Below, in pieces: positions 1 to 7,991 of a DNA stretch of 64,000 bases (positions within the stretch are counted from its first letter, which is position 1; the number at the start of each line of letters is the position of its first letter). Location: positions 310,001 to 374,000 of the forward strand of contig NZ_JAFJYB010000001.1 of the NCBI RefSeq assembly GCF_018777385.1, in the 5' to 3' direction. Position numbers and translations under genes: made by a program. This DNA comes from Candidatus Symbiopectobacterium endolongispinus (GTDB lineage: Bacteria > Pseudomonadota > Gammaproteobacteria > Enterobacterales > Enterobacteriaceae). The notes below the pieces were generated by a model that worked only from the letters and a program-made list of their open reading frames with translations, did no database searches and was not told the DNA's origin.

Positions 1-441
1 CGATTTGGATCGTGAAATTGGCGATGCGGATCACGGGCTGAACATGAACCGTGGCTTTCGCAAGGTAAAAGAAAAGCTGCCTACGCTGGCGGATAAAGAT
101 ATCGGCACCATCATGAAGAATACCGGCATGGTGCTGCTTTCCACCATCGGTGGGGCCAGCGGACCGCTGTATGGCACTTTCTTTATCAAAGCGGCAGAGA
201 CCGTCATGGCGAAAGAAGAGTTGACGGTAACGGATCTCTACCATATGTATCAGGAAGGGACAGAGCGCATCATCGCACGCGGCATGGCGCATCCCGGCGA
301 TAAAACCATGGTGGATACGCTGAGCGCATTGTCGCATCACTGAAAGCCCGACAAGAAGATCCGATTTCCTCAGCGATGGCGGAAACGCTGAAGGCGGCGG
401 AGCAGGGAATGAAAAGCACTATCCCACTGCGTGCGGCGAAA
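1..441 (+). pseudogene. dhaL: DhaL, ADP-binding subunit of PTS-dependent dihydroxyacetone kinase, 5' end outside the window, broken
   Basis: DhaL binds ADP, which is rephosphorylated by DhaM and passes phosphate to dihydroxyacetone held by DhaK in the cytoplasm. The reading frame from base 2 shows the Mg-ADP motif GDADHG and the conserved GGASGPLYGTFF stretch, very close to E. coli DhaL from about residue 29. The frame is lost near base 318-330: one frame ends at a stop at 341-343, and the DhaL-like sequence (AERIVASLKARQ, then MKSTIPLRAAK) continues in another frame. It then stops resembling DhaL about 30 residues before the expected end and runs directly into DhaM sequence. Frameshift plus 3' deletion make this a pseudogene. 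The end coordinate is an estimate of the junction. Confidence 0.85.
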
Positions 442-1485
442 TATCACCAGTTGGGTCAGGATGATAGGCTTACGGCGGCCATCTCCCCCGTTGCTTTGAC
501 GGAGGAGACACCACCGTCAGCACTCACTTTTTCCTGGCGTGTGGCTAACCCTGCCGGCATTCACGCGCGCCCGGCGTCGGCCATTGCTACCTGTCTCAAC
601 CGCTACAATGCCGATGTGCAACTGGTGAAAGGTGCACAGACGGTGAACGGGAAAAGTGTCAACAATATCGCGCTATTGGCGGTTAAGCGCGGCGATGAGG
701 TCACGCTGCGCGCGAGTGGAGCGCAGGCGCAACAGGCGATTGATGCCTTTGCCTTGCTGGCGCACGATAATTTTGGCGATCGTTTAGAAGCGAAGGACGC
801 CGCGTTGGCTCGCCCCCAGAGACATCCCGTGGGGGAATTGGTAACGGCCACCGTGTGTCGGGTAGAACGGGCGTTGCCTACTGTGACGCCGCGCGTCAGC
901 CAAAGCGCGCAGGCTGAGCTGGCACAAGCGATTGAGGCTGCCTTGCAAGACCTGGATGAGCTCTATGCGTTTACCGCGCAGCGTCTTTCTGATAAAGAAG
1001 TCGGTATTTTTATGGCGCAGCGTATGATGCTGGAGGATGACGAACTGTACGATGCGGTCGCCGAGCGAATGGGGCAAGCAGCGGTGCAGGTTGATGCGCT
1101 GTGGCTGACGGTGATTGGCTCGTTGGCACAAGAGTATCAGGCGATTGAAGATACCTACTTGCGTGAACGCTACATCGATATCTATGACGTCGGTCTGCGG
1201 GTGTTGCGGCATTTGAGCCATCAGCCAGATAGCGTGGTCACGCCTTGTCACACACCGATGGCGATCGTCGCCAATATATTGTTGCCTTCCGAAGCGGTGC
1301 AGTTGGATCCTGCCTGGATCAAAGGCGTTTATTTCACCGACTGCGGCAGAAACGCTCACGCGGTGATTCTGGCGACGGCGCTGGGCATTCCGGTGTTTAT
1401 CGACAAGCCGGGCCATACGCGGGCGTTACGTCACGGAGAAACGATCACGTTCAATGATGATAGCGGGGAGATTCATAACGCGTGA
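442..1485 (+). pseudogene. dhaM: DhaM, multiphosphoryl transfer protein of dihydroxyacetone kinase, N-terminal EIIA domain deleted
   Basis: DhaM normally has an EIIA-mannose-type domain, an HPr domain and a truncated Enzyme I domain, and relays phosphate from the PTS to DhaL-bound ADP. Here only a linker, the HPr domain (GIHARPAS with the phosphoryl histidine, around 565-590) and the EI-like domain (to 1485, with AHAVILATALGIPV around the second histidine) are left. The EIIA domain of about 130 residues is missing, and the open frame is continuous with the tail of dhaL, so a deletion of several hundred bases seems to have fused the two genes. The rest of the frame is open to a normal stop, so the deletion may be fairly recent. 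With no EIIA domain the phosphorelay cannot work. Confidence 0.8.
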
Positions 1486-1500
1486 AGCAGGATGGTGTGG

Positions 1501-1533
1501 CGTTGCTATCCCATTGGACGCGGGATAGCAACG
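1501..1533. terminator. Perfect 12-bp hairpin between convergent dhaM and the LysE-family gene
   Basis: CGTTGCTATCCC and GGGATAGCAACG pair perfectly around a 9-base loop. It lies just past the dhaM stop and before the stop of the opposing LysE-type gene, where a bidirectional terminator would be expected. No long U run follows directly, so efficiency is uncertain. Confidence 0.55.
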
Positions 1534-1551
1534 GCGAAACAGGCGGTTTTA

Positions 1552-2178
1552 TTATCGGCTGGAGATCGCCAACGCCGATCCCGCCAACACAAACACGCCA
1601 CCCGTGGCGCGATTAAGCAACGCCATGCGGCGCGGATTGCTGAATACGCCGGACAGATGGCGTCCGGTGCTGGCATAGAAAAACATGATGCTGAAATCAA
1701 ACAGTACCCAGGTCAGTGCCAGAATAGCAAACTGAAGCGCATAGGGTTCTGTGGTGCTGATAAAGTTGGGAAACAGCGCGGCAAAAAACAGCAAATCCTT
1801 CGGGTTGCTGATACCGACTAAAAAACCTTTACGAAACAGCGCAACACGCGTGGGAGATGCATCTATGTGCACGTGTTCAGGCGTGTGAGCGGCGGCGGCT
1901 GAACGCCATGAGGCAATACCGAGCCAAATCAGATAGAGCGCGCCGACGATCTTAAGGATCATAAACTCGGTTGTTGAAGCGGCTAATACGGCTCCCAATC
2001 CCAGCGCCGAGAGTGACATCAGCACCAGCGCTGCGGTCACGCCGCCCAGTACGGTGGCGGCAGCACGTCCACGGCCATAGCGCAAACCGTGCGTCATGCT
2101 GATCAACGCTGACGGACCGGAAATGGCAATTAAAACGGTAATCACGCCGACAAAGGCTAGCCAAAGGTGTAACTCCAT
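1552..2178 (-). CDS. LysE/RhtB-family amino-acid exporter
   Basis: A 208-residue polytopic inner-membrane protein of the LysE/RhtB family, which exports amino acids or their derivatives. The N-terminus contains the family-typical SGPSALISMTHGLRYGRGRA stretch after the first membrane segment. Further hydrophobic segments run from about residues 40-70, 115-150, 150-180 and 185-205, and the central KGFLVGISNPKDLLFF motif is well preserved. Length matches the family (about 205-210). The substrate cannot be told from sequence. It stands alone, convergent with dhaM, and its start is about 100 bases from the next decayed gene. No lesion is visible. Confidence 0.85.
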   Translation of the reverse strand: MELHLWLAFVGVITVLIAISGPSALISMTHGLRYGRGRAAATVLGGVTAALVLMSLSALGLGAVLAASTTEFMILKIVGALYLIWLGIASWRSAAAAHTPEHVHIDASPTRVALFRKGFLVGISNPKDLLFFAALFPNFISTTEPYALQFAILALTWVLFDFSIMFFYASTGRHLSGVFSNPRRMALLNRATGGVFVLAGSALAISSR

Positions 2179-2279
2179 GTTTTCTCCAACCCAATGTATG
2201 TAACGGGCACAAATGCAGCACCGCGCTATATTCTCACATATAGCGCGCGGTGCCCAAAAAGAATTTATGTCGGTGGCAG

Positions 2280-2645
2280 TTAACGTACCAGCGTCACCAG
2301 TCGTTTAACCAGTGGACCTTTGATCGCCATATCCAGCGTCATCAGCGCCAGCCCTTTCGCCAGTGAATGCGTATAGCGATGAAGCGATCTGTAGATGTAG
2401 GTTTGGTTTCTGGCAACGGAAAGCCATCCTGCCGGTTCAATGTGTGCCAACAGCGTATCGCCGGATAGGGTCTTACCGTCAAAACAAATCGCGACAGAAC
2501 CCGCATAATGCCGATGTGTAATCTCCTGCACGCCCGCGATTTAGCGCAGTTGCGCAATCGTCTCGGTTACGCGCTCCGGGTTGCGCTGAATATATTCGGA
2601 GCGAATTCGAATGCGATTCTGTGTTTGATGCAAATAGTGAGAGAT
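2280..2645 (-). pseudogene. Small HMA-like (metal-binding fold) protein, nonsense-mutated; divergent arm of a putative fez-like locus
   Basis: Read on the minus strand, the frame gives SHYLHQTQNRIRIRSEY, a stop, then IAGVQEITHRHYAGSVAICF and a C-terminal stretch. This resembles the beta-alpha-beta HMA-type domain of metal-ATPase chaperones, but the usual CxxC is absent and NRIR occupies that place. A TAA at 2541-2543 interrupts the frame. No good ATG is present; an ATC at 2643-2645 just before SHYL may be a mutated start, which is a guess. It lies divergently from the genes at 2889-5624, with a Fur-like site between. Identity as a ferrosome-type accessory protein is inferred from the GRIR-like motif, the neighbours and the Fur-like site. 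Confidence 0.5.
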
Positions 2646-2672
2646 GTCGCCGCGACTCGTAGGGATTAGAAT

Positions 2673-2691
2673 GATAACAATTTACATTATC
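2673..2691. promoter_or_regulatory. Putative Fur box between the divergent HMA-like genes
   Basis: On the minus strand the sequence GATAATGTAAATTGTTATC matches the classical 19-bp Fur consensus at 15 of 19 positions, with intact outer GATAAT and TTATC. It lies between two divergent HMA-like genes, so Fur with iron could repress both arms. It fits the proposed role of the locus in iron handling. Confidence 0.55.
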
Positions 2692-2729
2692 GTAGTGATA
2701 GTGTCTATCACCTCTGTTTATAGCGCGAA

Positions 2730-2743
2730 TTGATAAAAAACAA
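2730..2743. promoter_or_regulatory. FNR-like site (weak candidate)
   Basis: TTGATAAAAAACAA differs from the FNR consensus TTGAT-N4-ATCAA at one conserved position. Its place near the Fur-like site, upstream of the plus-strand genes, would suit anaerobic control, but short AT-rich matches are common. Confidence 0.25.
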
Positions 2744-2888
2744 ACAACCTGCAATTAACCGCATAAATCTTAAGTGGTTCTCCTGACGTTACGTTATTGT
2801 GACGTTGTCTTCGCGCAAAATATTTACATTTCTAACGTTGTGACAGGGGCAACCTTGTCGCCTTGTGTTGTGCGCGCGGCATGGGTTG

Positions 2889-3272
2889 ATGTCGCATAAG
2901 ATTGAAGCGGCATTGATGTTGGTGGGCAAAGGGAGGCTGTAGTCACCGTTATGGCGGCAGATGATTTGCAGAGTTTGATGGCGCTACGCCGTTTTTTCAC
3001 GGTAGCGCACCATATTCCGGGGCGCATTCGCCTCAGTTTTACCAATCGCTTGGTCTCCGCACTCAGCCAAAGCCGGTTGGCTGCGCTGCAATCACTGTGT
3101 CACCCCGAGGGGGTGTCTGAAATCGTGCAGCATTAATGCCGCAACCGGTAGCGTGGTACTGGAATATTGTGCCAGCACAATTTCCCCAACGCTGCTGACG
3201 CATCTGTTTGGTCATGATGATCAGGCGGCGCAACAGGCGCTGACGCAAATTCAGGCTGTGTTCTCCCAGTAA
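2889..3272 (+). pseudogene. HMA-like small protein with GRIR motif, frameshifted
   Basis: The clearest frame starts at ATG 2951 and carries HHIPGRIRLSF, in which GRIR takes the place of the CxxC of ordinary HMA domains, followed by a helix rich in Leu/Ala. Near 3110-3120 (around a G run) the frame shifts: one frame ends at 3133-3136, while the expected second half (SINAATGSVVLEY, the typical HMA strand) continues in the next frame to TAA at 3270-3272. An earlier ATG at 2889 gives MSHKIEAALMLVG and would join the same protein with one more indel, so the true start is uncertain. It heads a plus-strand array with a YtxH-like gene and a P1B ATPase, consistent with a fez-like operon. Confidence 0.55.
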
Positions 3273-3295
3273 ACCTAGTTCAAGAGAGAGTCGTT

Positions 3296-4037
3296 ATGAG
3301 TAATGATAATAATCCTGTGAATCAGGCCCCCTATTTCCCACCTTATGGCTATCCCTATTATGTGCCACAAGGCGATCCTGCCGCGCAAGGGGCTTTTCCA
3401 CCACCACCAGGATGGCCGCCGCAGCCAGCATGGTATCCGCAGATGGCTCCGGGCGCAGCGCCCCCAGGGTACTTACCGCCCGGCTATCCGCTACCAGGGT
3501 ATCCGTTCCCCGGAAATGCGGCGCCGCAAGCTGCACACCATCACGGTCATCATGCAGCACCGGGCATGGACTGGAGCGCGCATGCGCAAGGTGTGGTTGA
3601 GAATGTGATGGGAGAACAGACCGGGCTGTTGAAAAGCCTGATCAGCACCATCGGCGCGGATGATAAGGAGTTTTGGAAAGGTGCGATGATCGGCGCGGCT
3701 GTCACACTGCTGCTAACCAATGACAGCGTGCGCCAGACGCTGACACAGACTCTGGCAAGCGCAGGCGATCTGTTAAAAAACCGGAGGCGATAAAGTCAAA
3801 TCCTCTGTCGCCAGCGGTGCCGAAAGTGTGAAAGAGAGTGTGGCTGCGGGCAGCACCATTTTTCGCGACACGGTGAAGGCAGATAAGGCGGAATTTCAGG
3901 CCTCGGTAGAGCGCCAGCGCGGGGCGGCTTTGCTGACCTGGTTGACATTGGCGAGCGCCGGTATTGCCAGCCTTTATGTGCTGGATGCCATGCAGCGGCG
4001 TGAATCGTTACAAGACCAAACCCAAGAAGGAGTGTAG
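3296..4037 (+). pseudogene. Proline/glycine-rich YtxH-like membrane protein, frameshifted
   Basis: The first about 80 residues are a low-complexity Pro/Gly/Tyr-rich tail (PPYGYPYYVPQ and many PPGY/PGYP repeats) ending in a His-rich HHHGHH patch. A hydrophobic glycine-rich segment (GAMIGAAVTLLL, about residues 140-151) and an amphipathic alanine/lysine-rich helix like YtxH proteins follow. The frame stops at 3791-3793. In the next frame the same helix continues (DKVKSSVASGAESVKESV) and ends with another hydrophobic segment (LLTWLTLASAGIASLYVL) and a stop at 4035-4037. One extra A in the A run at 3775-3780 would explain the shift. Two overlapping genes, with a GTG start at 3828 for the second, are an alternative. 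A disordered tail, glycine-zipper helix and neighbouring P1B ATPase suit a membrane-compartment protein; this role is inferred. Confidence 0.55.
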
Positions 4038-4039
4038 GA

Positions 4040-5624
4040 ATGAACCCTCCCAACATGCCTTATGTTTACGCCTATCGGTTGCCGAACGGACAGGTCGCCT
4101 ATGCCTGTTACGACCGCAGGAACACCGCGTGTGGGTCGAGCGCGCAGGAGAACGTCATCAAATGCTGTCGTCTGCGCTGACGGTTGGTGACGTGATGCTG
4201 CTTGGACCTGGAGATACCATCCCGGCGGACGGCAAGGTGCTGCGCGGTGTTGGCCTGATTAATCAAGCCTCCATGACCGGAGAAAGTGTGCCGGTGCGGC
4301 GGGAGAAGGGGCCTGGCTGTATGCGGGCACACAGGTGCAGGAAGGCAATATTACGGTACAGGCGGAGCGGGTGGGGGAAGATTCCTCGATTGCCAACATC
4401 CGCCGTTTTATCAGTGAATCGTTAAGCCAGCAAAGCGAAACGCAGAAAGTGACACAGGCGATGGCCGACCGGCGCGTGGCGATCACACTCGGCGTAGGTG
4501 GGGCGGTGTTTGCTCTGACCCATGACTGGCGGCGTTTGGCATCAGTGTTTTTGGTGGATTATGCCTGTGCGCTGAAGCTAAGCACGCCGATCGCGTTTAA
4601 ATCTATCATGTACCGCGCGGCGCAAAGCGACTTGTTGCTGAAAGGCGGGCGGGCGATTGAACAACTCGCTGCGGTTGATACGGTGGTGTTCAACAAAACC
4701 GGCACCTTGACGCACGGTGATATGCAGGTGACGGAAGTGGTCAGTTTCGATCCGGAGCGGGCCTGGGCGGAGCGCCTGCTGGCGATCGCCGCTTCTGTCG
4801 AAGAACACAGCAATCATCCACTGGCGAAAGCGGCGTTGGCGTCGGCGCACCATCATGTGTTGCCCCACATAAATCACGGTTAAGTGGAGTATGTGATTGC
4901 GCACGGTCTGCTGTAACTGGATGGTCATCGCATGGCGATAGGTAGCCGACATTTTCTGGAAGCGCACTATCAGGTTGTGTTCTCACCGTATGAGGCCGAG
5001 ATTACCGCGCTGGCTCAGCAGGGGTGCCATTTGCTTTTCATCAGCCTCGATGAGCGGTTGGTTGGCATGATTGGCTTGCAGGATAACGTGCGGGCGGAAG
5101 CACTCGAAGTGATCGCACAGCTTCGCCAGTCGGGGATCGATCGCATCGTATTGCTGACCGGCGATCGCGTTGAAAAGGCGCAGCAACTGGCTAACGCGTT
5201 ATCGATGGATGAATGCGTGGCTGAATGCACGCCAGAGAGTAAGGTGGATGTGGTTCAGGCGCTGCAACAGCAGGGCCGCAACGTACTGTTTATCGGCGAT
5301 GTGGTAAATGACGCCCCGGTGTTGGCGCAGGCAGATGTCGGGCTGGCCATGAACCAGAGCACCGAGCTGGCACAGCAGGCGGCGGATGCGGTGTTGATGT
5401 AGGATAATCTGCACGGCGTGGTGCTGGCGCGTGAACTGGCGCTGGAAGCGATGAAACTGGTGCACAGCAACATCGCCCTGACCGAATGGGTCAACAGCGG
5501 TATCATGCTGACGGCGGCGTTGGGTGAGTTATCTCCGGGCGGCAGCGCACTGCTGCACAATGGTACCACCCTTGCGGTATTGCTGTGTGCGCTGGCAGCT
5601 CGGCGGACGAATGTGACGCGTTAG
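4040..5624 (+). pseudogene. P1B-type metal-transporting ATPase, N-terminal half deleted, several stops (FezB-like candidate)
   Basis: Recognisable parts are the actuator domain with TGES (about 4275), the transmembrane metal site DYACALKLSTP (4557-4589), the phosphorylation site, the nucleotide-binding domain and the hinge. The start encodes MNPPNMPYVYAYRLPNGQ, then jumps within about 30 residues to the actuator domain, so the first four membrane helices seem deleted. A frameshift near 4305-4335 and stops at 4881-4883, 4914-4916 and 5400-5402 break the rest. The phosphorylated Asp of DKTGT is Asn (NKTGT, 4692) and GDGxNDxP is GDVVNDAP (5301). The Cys-Ala-Leu-Lys membrane motif differs from CPC copper pumps and recalls the P1B-6 group that includes ferrosome FezB; that link is from memory. 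Clearly non-functional. Confidence 0.75.
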
Positions 5625-6236
5625 AGCGAGAACGGTGGCAATTGACGGGACGTGTTCTGTAATCCTTCTGACCAGGCTTTGCGAATGGTGGCAAAGTAGG
5701 GGTCATCCTCGGTAATACGGCGCTGCCCGCTGTCATCAAAGCTGTCAGCCCGGTAGATCATCACATCCAGTGGCAGCCCGACGGACAGGTTGCTGCGCAG
5801 CGTGGAATCAATCGAGATCAGCGCGCAGCACATTGCTTGCTCGAGCGTGGTTTCTCGGGTTAATACCCGGTCAATGATCGGTTTGCCGTATTTACTTTCG
5901 CCAATCTGGAAGTAAGACGTATCGCGCGTCGCCTCGATAAAATTGCCTTCAGGATAGATATGAAACAGGCGGGGGGCTTCTCCAGCGATTTGCCCACCTA
6001 ACAGCAGGTTGCAGCCAAAATTGGTGGTGCTTGCATGTTGTTGCATACGGCTATCGCGATCGATGACGTGTGGTGGCCAGGTTCCCGGCGGATTGAAGCA
6101 CCAATACCCGATCGTTGGTGCGGTGAATCACATGCAGTTTTTTAAACGTTGCAATATGATCCACTCCGGCATTGGTGCGGGAATCCGAGGCGAACACCAG
6201 TCCGTCCGACAGGCACATGGCCACACAGTAAGTCAT
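5621..6236 (-). pseudogene. Anbu-type bacterial proteasome homologue, internally deleted and frameshifted
   Basis: Anbu is an N-terminal-nucleophile hydrolase related to HslV. The start MTYCVAMCLSDGLVFASDSRTNAGVDH (given here in two parts: MTYCVAMCLSDGL and VFASDSRTNAGVDH) places Thr right after Met and keeps the SDSRTNAG motif. After SAGNLATT the frame ends at 6051; in another frame the protein resumes at FGCNLLLGGQIAGEAPRLF and runs to IGESKYGKPIIDR and the C-terminus. Compared with family members as I remember them, about 45-55 residues between these parts are missing, so both a deletion and a frame change occurred. It is the last gene of an operon with transglutaminase, alpha-E and ATP-grasp genes; its stop shares bases with the stop of the opposing ATPase pseudogene. 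Confidence 0.8.
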
Positions 6237-6272
6237 AATCCGATCATCTCATGGTTATTGCTGCTGCGCCTG

Positions 6273-7064
6273 TTATGAAAAGCGCCGCACTTCAGCTTCA
6301 GAAAACAGCATTTCGCTGCCGCCACCCAGACGGCTGCCGCGTATCGGGCACGCATCCAGATAGTCCAACCCGGTTGCCAGACGCAAATGCTGCGTCAGGC
6401 TGCGCGAGTTGTTAGTGGTATCAAAACTCAGCCAGCGTCCATTCAGCCACACTTCAGCCCAGGCATGCATCGCCACATGGCGCGAATCTGGGCTGTGAAC
6501 GTAGCCGCTAACATAGCGCGCCGGCAGGTGTAGGCTGCGACAGCAGGCCAGAAACACATGGGTGTGATCCTGACAGACTCCCTGCCCGCGTGTAAAGGCC
6601 TGCGCAGCGCTATCTTGCACCTGCGTTACACCGGGCGTGTAAGGCATGCTGACCAACAGTACCGCCATCAGCGCGTTCAGGCTCTCTTCCGCCGCATCCG
6701 GCCGGTAGTAGCGCAGCGCGAATGCGCGAATAGGCGCATCTGCCCGCGTCAGCGGCGTGCTGCGCAGGAACACCAACAGTGACAGCAACTCATCCTCTGG
6801 CTCACTATCATCGTTATCGGCAATGTCTACCACACCCTGAGCGTGAATGACAATTTCCTGATGCGGGTGATCCAACGTCAGCACATGCAACACGTTGCCC
6901 CAGGTGTCGGTGGTGGCAACCGCAGAGCCATCAGACAACGTCAGTGACCATGAAGCCACGCGTTGGCGAGCGGAGTCACGCGGCGTCAAACGCAGATACT
7001 GGGTGCTGAATTTCACTTGCTCATCATAGCGATAGTGCGTGAGATGATTAATGGTCAGTTTCAT
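6273..7064 (-). CDS. Transglutaminase-like cysteine protease of the Anbu/ATP-grasp operon
   Basis: A 263-residue soluble protein with an N-terminal beta-rich domain (MKLTINHLTHYRYDEQV, typical of the bacterial transglutaminase-like N-terminal domain) and a transglutaminase-like catalytic core. The probable catalytic triad is intact: Cys in GQGVCQDHTH (about residue 164), His in MHAWAEVWL (about 200) and Asp in LSFDTTN (about 215). Its ATG overlaps the stop of the upstream alpha-E gene by 4 bases, indicating translational coupling. Related operons have been proposed to make and cleave peptide-like conjugates together with ATP-grasp and proteasome-like enzymes. It is the only open gene of the four, so it probably lost its partners recently. 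Confidence 0.85.
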   Translation of the reverse strand: MKLTINHLTHYRYDEQVKFSTQYLRLTPRDSARQRVASWSLTLSDGSAVATTDTWGNVLHVLTLDHPHQEIVIHAQGVVDIADNDDSEPEDELLSLLVFLRSTPLTRADAPIRAFALRYYRPDAAEESLNALMAVLLVSMPYTPGVTQVQDSAAQAFTRGQGVCQDHTHVFLACCRSLHLPARYVSGYVHSPDSRHVAMHAWAEVWLNGRWLSFDTTNNSRSLTQHLRLATGLDYLDACPIRGSRLGGGSEMLFSEAEVRRFS

Positions 7065-7991
7065 ACCGTCTCCAGATAGGTTTGTCGCACGCTGTCAGCC
7101 AGCGCGTTGATTCGGGCCAGCAGCCCGGTGAGATACACCTGCATATCGGATTGCGCCAAATCTTCCCGCGTACTGAAGCGCAGATCGACATTCAACTGAT
7201 GCGCCAGCCGTAGCGGCAGGTGAGAACGGGTGTTAGCGATCTGTTCCAATTAACCGACAACGTCTTCGATGCAGGGGCGCAGAGAACGCGGCACGTCGTT
7301 ACGCAGGATCAGTAGTTCAGCTACCGTATCGCGCGTGACCGGCTGGCGATAGATGATGTTATAAGCCTCGCGTGCGCTGACCGCGCGCAGCAGCGTGTCC
7401 AGCCGATAATATTCACGCACCGGATCGGTGTCGTTATTCAACTGCTGATCTTTGAGCAACAGCAGTTGCGTGGTGGCGAAGGCCCGCTCGATCAGCGTGC
7501 CGATACGGATAAAACACAGCGCATCGTTGCGCAGTAAGGTACCGAACATGGCGCCGCGAAACAGATGGGCGCGATCTTTTACCCAGTCAAAGAAGGCATC
7601 GATCCCGACTTCTTCCCCCCCTTTTTGCCGCAGCGTGCGCAACTGAATGCGTGTGGTGTTGATGCACTCCCACACTTCGGCGGAGAGGCTGCCCCGCACC
7701 GCATGGGCGTTGTTCCAGGCCATTTCGACGCAACTGTAGATACTGCTAGGGTTATCGCTGTCGAGGGCAAAAAAAGTTGATCAGATTCGCCATCGAAAAC
7801 TGCGGATAACGTGCTTGAAACAGATCATGGGTCAACGAAAGATTGAGCGGCAGCGCCAGATCGCGCTGCTGCTGACTGTGGCACAGCACCATTGACAGCT
7901 TGTAGGTGACATCGAGCACGCGGGCGAAGCTTTCCGCTCGCTCCAGATAACGCGCCATCCAAAATAGTTCACTGGCTGTGCGGCTTAGCAT
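7061..7991 (-). pseudogene. Alpha-E domain protein, one stop and one homopolymer frameshift
   Basis: The alpha-E family is a helical protein always found beside circularly permuted ATP-grasp genes. Starting at ATG 7989-7991 the product reads [24 protein letters not shown], the family hallmark (split: [19 protein letters not shown] then ESFAR). An extra T in a seven-T run (7769-7775) shifts the frame after about 74 residues. The expected DNPSSIYSCVEMAWNNAHAV follows in the next frame, continuing past the EVWECIN motif. A TAA at 7250-7252 then cuts the last 60 residues, which go on in frame to a stop overlapping the transglutaminase start. Removing the T and reading through the stop restores a normal-length protein of about 310 residues. 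Its 5' end overlaps the ATP-grasp gene by 7 bases. Confidence 0.8.

Noticed and set aside
784-1416. A 210-codon open frame antisense to dhaM
   Set aside because: Composition is typical of antisense shadows and the dhaM strand carries conserved HPr and EI motifs.
2951-5624. The P1B locus as an ordinary copper-efflux operon
   Set aside because: No CxxC in the HMA-like proteins, no CPC in the membrane motif, a YtxH-like Pro-rich partner and a Fur-like site rather than a CueR-type palindrome.
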